Shown here: positions 36,177 to 40,102 of the stretch, one piece after another
How positions within the stretch are numbered: position 1 is the stretch's first letter
Layout: every line of letters starts with the position of its first letter
Assembly (NCBI GenBank): GCA_023250885.1
Contig: JAHEZV010000004.1
Coordinates: forward strand, 1 to 40,102
Length of the DNA: 40,102 bases
DNA from: Nitrososphaera sp.
GTDB lineage: Archaea; Thermoproteota; Nitrososphaeria; Nitrososphaerales; Nitrososphaeraceae
Direction: 5' to 3'
Notes under the pieces: model-generated
Databases searched by the model: none
Told to the model about the DNA's origin: nothing
The model's input: only the letters and a program-made list of their open reading frames with translations
Translations under genes and position numbers: made by a program

Positions 36177-36488
36177 TTATAAATCCTTATTCCGCCCCAG
36201 GACCTTGCGGTAGGTGTGGCCGCACCTGAGGCACGTGATCCGAACAGCCCTCGTTTTTGCCCTGCCGACCCTCACCCGCGCGCTCCTGCCCGGCACAATG
36301 AACGCCTTGCACTTTTTGCAATAGAGCTGCTGCGCCTCGTATGGGAGCCGGACCCTAAAACGCATCGCTATCTTTTTGGCCTGCCGCGCCTGCTGCGCAG
36401 CAAGGGCTTCGTCCTTTTCCTTCAGGGCGCTCTTGACAAGGATATCGATGCGCTCCCTTGCTATCTCTTTTGCCCGCGGCTTCAACAT
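36177..36488 (-). CDS. rnp4: Ribonuclease P protein component 4 (Rpp21/Rpr2)
   Basis: ARERIDILVKSALKEKDEALAAQQARQAKKIAMRFRVRLPYEAQQLYCKKCKAFIVPGRSARVRVGR...ITCLRCGHTYRKVL. Confidence 0.93.
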   Translation of the reverse strand: MLKPRAKEIARERIDILVKSALKEKDEALAAQQARQAKKIAMRFRVRLPYEAQQLYCKKCKAFIVPGRSARVRVGRAKTRAVRITCLRCGHTYRKVLGRNKDL

Positions 36489-36559
36489 GCAGGCAACGCT
36501 CTCCTGCTTGATAAACTATAGCTGCATCCGTTAATTAACTCGGGACGCCATTTACAGCG

Positions 36560-36970
36560 TTGACCAACCTTGACGAGCTGGGACGGAGTGCAACGAAATA
36601 CGCCCGGCTGAAAAAGAGCTGGAACGACGCGGAGCTGGCGCGGCGTGCAGGCAGCATAGTCGACTCGATTTCGCTTCCGTCGTTTTCATTTCCACCGAAG
36701 GAAGAGGCCCTGTCCTCCAGCGGAACGACGGCCTATGTCTATGAAAGCAACACCACATTTCCAGGACCCTTCGACATTCTTGGCGAGCTCCTCCATTCAA
36801 AGGTGCCACTTGAAGGAAGGGATGCAAAATTCTGGCCCGGCGAAATAATCGTTACCAAGCAGAGCAAGGAAGAAGCTGACGCGGCTTTGGGCATGTGCGT
36901 CGAGGAGCTGTAGGAGCTGGTGCACGCAAAAGAATCTGAAATTCTTGACAGGTACGCCGACACTTCTTAA
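36560..36970 (+). CDS. Hypothetical protein (118 aa to TAG at 36911; same-frame readthrough ELVHAKESEILDRYADTS to TAA at 36968)
   Basis: ORF with coding-like composition, TTG start, internal in-frame TAG. Confidence 0.45.
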
Positions 36971-37000
36971 TATACAGGGCCGGCGGTATCGAGAGATACG

Positions 37001-37717
37001 ATAACGCTCATCATCGCCGAGGCTGCGCTGGAGACTGTGCCGCGGGAGATCGCCAACCACGCCGCAGTGCGAAACCACGCGCGAAGGGTTGGGCTCAAGC
37101 CGTCTGAAACCCTGCTTGACAGGAGCTACCACCACGCCACCATGGGCAAGCTGAAAGACAACAACAAGCGCGGCAGGCCGGACATTGTCCATTTCGCTCT
37201 AATGGAGGCGCTTGGAACGCCGCTCTTTCTGAAAGGCATGCTGCGGGTGTATGTTCATACGGTAAATGACAAGTTGATCACTATAGCCGACAACCTGCGG
37301 ATCCCAAAGTCGTACCTTCGCTTCGAAGGCCTGATGGTAGGTCTGTTCAGGGATAAGGCTGTCAAGAGCGACGAAGGAGCGGTCCTGATGGAAACTTCTG
37401 ACGATACGCTTGCAGGCTTGCTGGATGCTATCAAGCCGGGCAAAGTGATAGGCCTGTCGACTACTGGGGTGCAGGGCACCGCGGAAAAGGCTGTGGCTGA
37501 AAATTTTGCAGACGATTGCGCGTTCGTGGTGGGTGCGTTCCCGAGGGGCCATTTTTCTGAGAGCACGACCCGGCTGCTGAACCTGACTTACTCGATAAGC
37601 GATATCGGGCTTGAGGCCCACGTTGTCATTGCAAGGATACTGTACGAATGTGAAAAGCTACTTGAAATAGGCATCCACCATGAAGGCGATGAAAAGCGCC
37701 GTCAAGTAGGGGCTTGA
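37001..37717 (+). CDS. nep1: Ribosomal RNA small-subunit pseudouridine N1-methyltransferase Nep1/Emg1
   Basis: ITLIIAEAALETVPREIANHAAVRNHARRVGLKPSETLLDRSYHHATM...GRPDIVHFALMEALGTPL...VGAFPRGHFSEST; the conserved N-terminus starts upstream of the GTG at 37037 and lacks a canonical start codon. Confidence 0.88.
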   Translation: MTLIIAEAALETVPREIANHAAVRNHARRVGLKPSETLLDRSYHHATMGKLKDNNKRGRPDIVHFALMEALGTPLFLKGMLRVYVHTVNDKLITIADNLRIPKSYLRFEGLMVGLFRDKAVKSDEGAVLMETSDDTLAGLLDAIKPGKVIGLSTTGVQGTAEKAVAENFADDCAFVVGAFPRGHFSESTTRLLNLTYSISDIGLEAHVVIARILYECEKLLEIGIHHEGDEKRRQVGA

Positions 37718-38548
37718 AAACTTGAACACGGTCCACGATGCCCTTTCGCTGGGGCGAGCCAACAGCCAGACTGAAAGCGCGATCATGACTGCTCCAAAGA
37801 CGCTCGCAGTCGCAAGGTAGATCATGCCAAACTGGTTGAAAAAGAACGGTAGCACACTGAACACCACCATCATCAATGTGGTGCCGGCGATTACCCTGAC
37901 AGAGGACTTTTCGCTTGATACCACCGGCAGCATCGGCACGCCGGCCTTGGCGTAGTCTTTTTTAACATGAAGCGCTAGGCTCCAGATGTGGGTCGGTATC
38001 CAGAGGAAGACTAGACCTGCCATCACGAGCCCTATCTCGATGTTCATTGTCGTGACCGCGACATATCCTATCAGCGCCGGGGCGCCGCCTGAAAAGCCGC
38101 CAAGGATGATGTTTGACTGGCTCCTCCTCTTGAGCCACTTGCTGTAAACGATGATGTTGTCAAAGAGCCCAAAGGCCATCAGCCCAAACGCCCAGATGTT
38201 GATGAACCACGCGCAGGCAAGGGAGATTGCGGCGAGCGCCAGCCCAAAGGCAAGGGCGTTCTTCGGCGTTATCCTGCCCGATGGTATCGGCCGGGCCTTG
38301 GTGCGATCCATTATCGCGTCAATGTCGCGGTCGTTGTATCCCGTCAGGGTGTCAGCTGCCGCAGAGCCGGCTGCCACTCCTCCTATCAGCAAAAGCCATG
38401 TAAGCGGCGTAATCGGGATGTCGAAAAGGAACGAGGCTGTCAGTGCAGCGCCAAAAGCGGTGAAAACCAGCAGGTACCAGATCTTTGGCTTTGTAAGCTC
38501 GTAATAGTTCTTGAGCCGGCTTCCTACGGTTATCTGGTGAATCGTCAA
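37658..38548 (-). CDS. ctaB: Protoheme IX farnesyltransferase (UbiA family)
   Basis: YYELTKPKIWYLLVFTAFGAAL...DTLTGYNDRDIDAIMDRTKARPIPSGRI...GGFSGGAPALIGY, multiple TM helices. Confidence 0.94.
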   Translation of the reverse strand: MTIHQITVGSRLKNYYELTKPKIWYLLVFTAFGAALTASFLFDIPITPLTWLLLIGGVAAGSAAADTLTGYNDRDIDAIMDRTKARPIPSGRITPKNALAFGLALAAISLACAWFINIWAFGLMAFGLFDNIIVYSKWLKRRSQSNIILGGFSGGAPALIGYVAVTTMNIEIGLVMAGLVFLWIPTHIWSLALHVKKDYAKAGVPMLPVVSSEKSSVRVIAGTTLMMVVFSVLPFFFNQFGMIYLATASVFGAVMIALSVWLLARPSERASWTVFKFSSPYLTALFIAFMVDAYFK

Positions 38549-38589
38549 TTGCCCGCGAGTGTAAAGTGAACTAATTGTTATTTATATTA

Positions 38590-39054
38590 TTACTTGGCAA
38601 TAGACGTGGAATAGGCCATCTCGCGGCTCGTCTTCCGCATCTCAATGAACGTCTCTGTCTTTTGCACGCCCTCTATCCTGCCTATCTTCTCAGAGATGAG
38701 CTGGTGCATCTCGTCAAGCGAGCGGGCGTTCATTGTCACCAAGACGTCGAACCTGCCTGTGACCTCGGCGACCTCCCTCACTTCTTGGATCTTGAACAGC
38801 TCGTTGAGCACGTTGTCCCTCAGCTTCGAGTCCATGTTGATGCCGGTGAGTGCCTTTACGTTAAAGCCGAGTGCTTCGTCATTGATCAAGATAGTGAATT
38901 TCCTGATAAGGCCACGCTTGACAAGGCGTTTTATCCTGCTGTAAACGACTGACGAATTGACGTTGATTTTCTTGGAAAGTTTTGGCACAGAAATGCTTGC
39001 GTCCTTGGCAAGCTCGCTCAAAATTTTAACGTCTAAATCATCAATTCTTCCCAT
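38590..39054 (-). CDS. Lrp/AsnC family transcriptional regulator
   Basis: MGRIDDLDVKILSELAKDASISVPKLSKKINVNSSVVYSRIKRLVKRGLIRKFTILIN; C-terminal RAM-like domain. Confidence 0.94.
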   Translation of the reverse strand: MGRIDDLDVKILSELAKDASISVPKLSKKINVNSSVVYSRIKRLVKRGLIRKFTILINDEALGFNVKALTGINMDSKLRDNVLNELFKIQEVREVAEVTGRFDVLVTMNARSLDEMHQLISEKIGRIEGVQKTETFIEMRKTSREMAYSTSIAK

Positions 39055-39185
39055 TCAGGAATTCAGGTAGATCATAAATTTGGAGGTTAATAAACCTATA
39101 AACTATTGTTAAACCATGGATTAATGTTTGATTTTTTACAACAAGCAGCGTTAGAACTTTGTGATCCTATAACCAGCAAGGACGC

Positions 39186-39368
39186 TTATAAGTCTGGCGG
39201 ATCGGCTAGGTGCGGCGGGCGCTTGTTCGATATTGGTAAAGGGTTGGGGTATCTGCAGACTATGCAAGGAACGGTCCCCATACGCGTGATATACCTTGTT
39301 TCAAGGACATTATTCAGACGGCCGCAATAACGGCAAGAAAATATTAACGCCATAGGTATATCATCCAT
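39186..39368 (-). CDS. Possible small zinc-finger protein (60 aa)
   Basis: MALIFSCRYCGRLNNVLETRYITRMGTVPCIVCRYPNP: paired CxxC motifs. Confidence 0.35.
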   Translation of the reverse strand: MDDIPMALIFSCRYCGRLNNVLETRYITRMGTVPCIVCRYPNPLPISNKRPPHLADPPDL

Positions 39369-39431
39369 CGATCATTGTTAAACCTTCGCTTTCGGTGCGA
39401 ATCCCCCTTAGCGGAGTCTGGTCTGCCGCCG

Positions 39432-39563
39432 TTACCTTACTTCTTCCGGCTTCGATCCATAGGCATCCTGATATTCTTTCCGTTGGCGGTCACAAACGAC
39501 CAGATCAAGGGCCTTTCCGTCCCATTCTAGAATGCAGCCGCAAGGAAATCTTTCAGATTTCAC
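39432..39563 (-). CDS. 43-aa Cys-containing microprotein MKSERFPCGCILEWDGKALDLVVCDRQRKEYQDAYGSKPEEVR
   Basis: Minus-strand ORF below the 60-aa cutoff, GTG start with aaggga just upstream, strongly coding-like composition. Confidence 0.55.
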   Translation of the reverse strand: MKSERFPCGCILEWDGKALDLVVCDRQRKEYQDAYGSKPEEVR

Positions 39564-39639
39564 TCCCTTGTTAGAATTGGATGTTTTCTATAAGGATTAT
39601 CGAGCGGGGCTACGACTTAGCCCAAAAGAGGGGAGTGAC

Positions 39640-39768
39640 TCAGGCCGATCGTGTACGGAATGAGTCGTTATGTATTCGCTGGCGGATTTTTGTGCCAAAG
39701 AGCACGTACGCCATCGCGGCGAGTAATCCGCCTACTCCAATAAAGAGGACCGTCAATAATGCGTCCAT
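39640..39768 (-). CDS. 42-aa single-TM microprotein MDALLTVLFIGVGGLLAAMAYVLFGTKIRQRIHNDSFRTRSA
   Basis: Minus-strand ORF with a clean TM helix followed by a basic cytoplasmic tail. Confidence 0.6.
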   Translation of the reverse strand: MDALLTVLFIGVGGLLAAMAYVLFGTKIRQRIHNDSFRTRSA

Positions 39769-39828
39769 TGGTCTTCACTGTACTATACGCAGCCTTTGCT
39801 TATACACTCTTGCTTTCGCCATTTCTGG

Positions 39829-39969
39829 CTATTCTGCTTCAATCTTGCAGACATGGTCCTTGAAGGTTGATTCATGAATTCCCTTCAGGATCTCTAACAT
39901 CTTGCCTTGTGGGTCATTGTTCTCTTGGTACTTGCTCCACCCGCATGAGTGGAGAAGCCTCAGGACCAT
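39829..39969 (-). CDS. 46-aa microprotein MVLRLLHSCGWSKYQENNDPQGKMLEILKGIHESTFKDHVCKIEAE
   Basis: Minus-strand ORF with ATG start and coding-like composition; two Cys and two His. Confidence 0.5.
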   Translation of the reverse strand: MVLRLLHSCGWSKYQENNDPQGKMLEILKGIHESTFKDHVCKIEAE

Positions 39970-40102
39970 AATGTTACGAAGCTATACTTAGCAACATAAT
40001 TATGTAGACAGTAGAATGTATTTGACAGCCATTCTTTTAGCTTGGTAGCTTGCCTCCAAGCCAAGTGATAATGACAATGGGCGGGTCGATTGATGGCGCG
40101 CT

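Noticed and set aside
40039-40061. Hairpin gcttgg...ccaagc as a terminator
   Set aside because: Short arms with a 10-nt loop and no oligo-T tract; archaeal termination is usually T-run based, so not called.
1-40102. CRISPR array or insertion sequence
   Set aside because: No regularly spaced repeats, transposase-like ORFs or terminal inverted repeats were seen on either strand by eye.

Overview
The window looks like a chromosomal segment of an ammonia-oxidising-type thaumarchaeon. I infer a Nitrososphaera-like organism from gene content: unsplit rpoA and rpoB, a PEFG C-terminal anchor, an archaeal RNAP/ribosomal operon, Kae1/Bud32 and archaeal TATA boxes. Species was not verified. Left part (minus strand): acyl-CoA carboxylase beta subunit (partial), a coupled operon around RFC large subunit, then rps7, rps12, nusA, rpl30e, rpoA, rpoB and rpoH. 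Middle: a PEFG surface protein, an intron-containing tRNA-His, a cysteine-synthase-like/rhodanese fusion, NIF3 (frameshifted), Taw1, a decayed TPM gene next to lemA, rdgB, bud32, kae1, an Obg/YchF-like GTPase and queC-queE-folE. Right part: an RNase J-like MBL protein, CAP-domain, CBS and RDD proteins, a PD-(D/E)XK-like nuclease, pepF, a BASS-like transporter, CitE-like and MDR enzymes, pdcd5, rps19e, rnp4, nep1, ctaB, an Lrp/AsnC regulator and a cluster of sub-60-aa ORFs. I found no CRISPR array, transposon or rRNA. The most notable items are the PLP-rhodanese fusion, the uncharacterised 375-aa protein coupled to RFC-L, the microprotein cluster at the right end, and an unusual density of frame-disrupted non-core genes (NIF3, TPM, cupin, tautomerase, and nep1 with its upstream ORF). 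The last may be sequence error, pseudogenisation or recoding.
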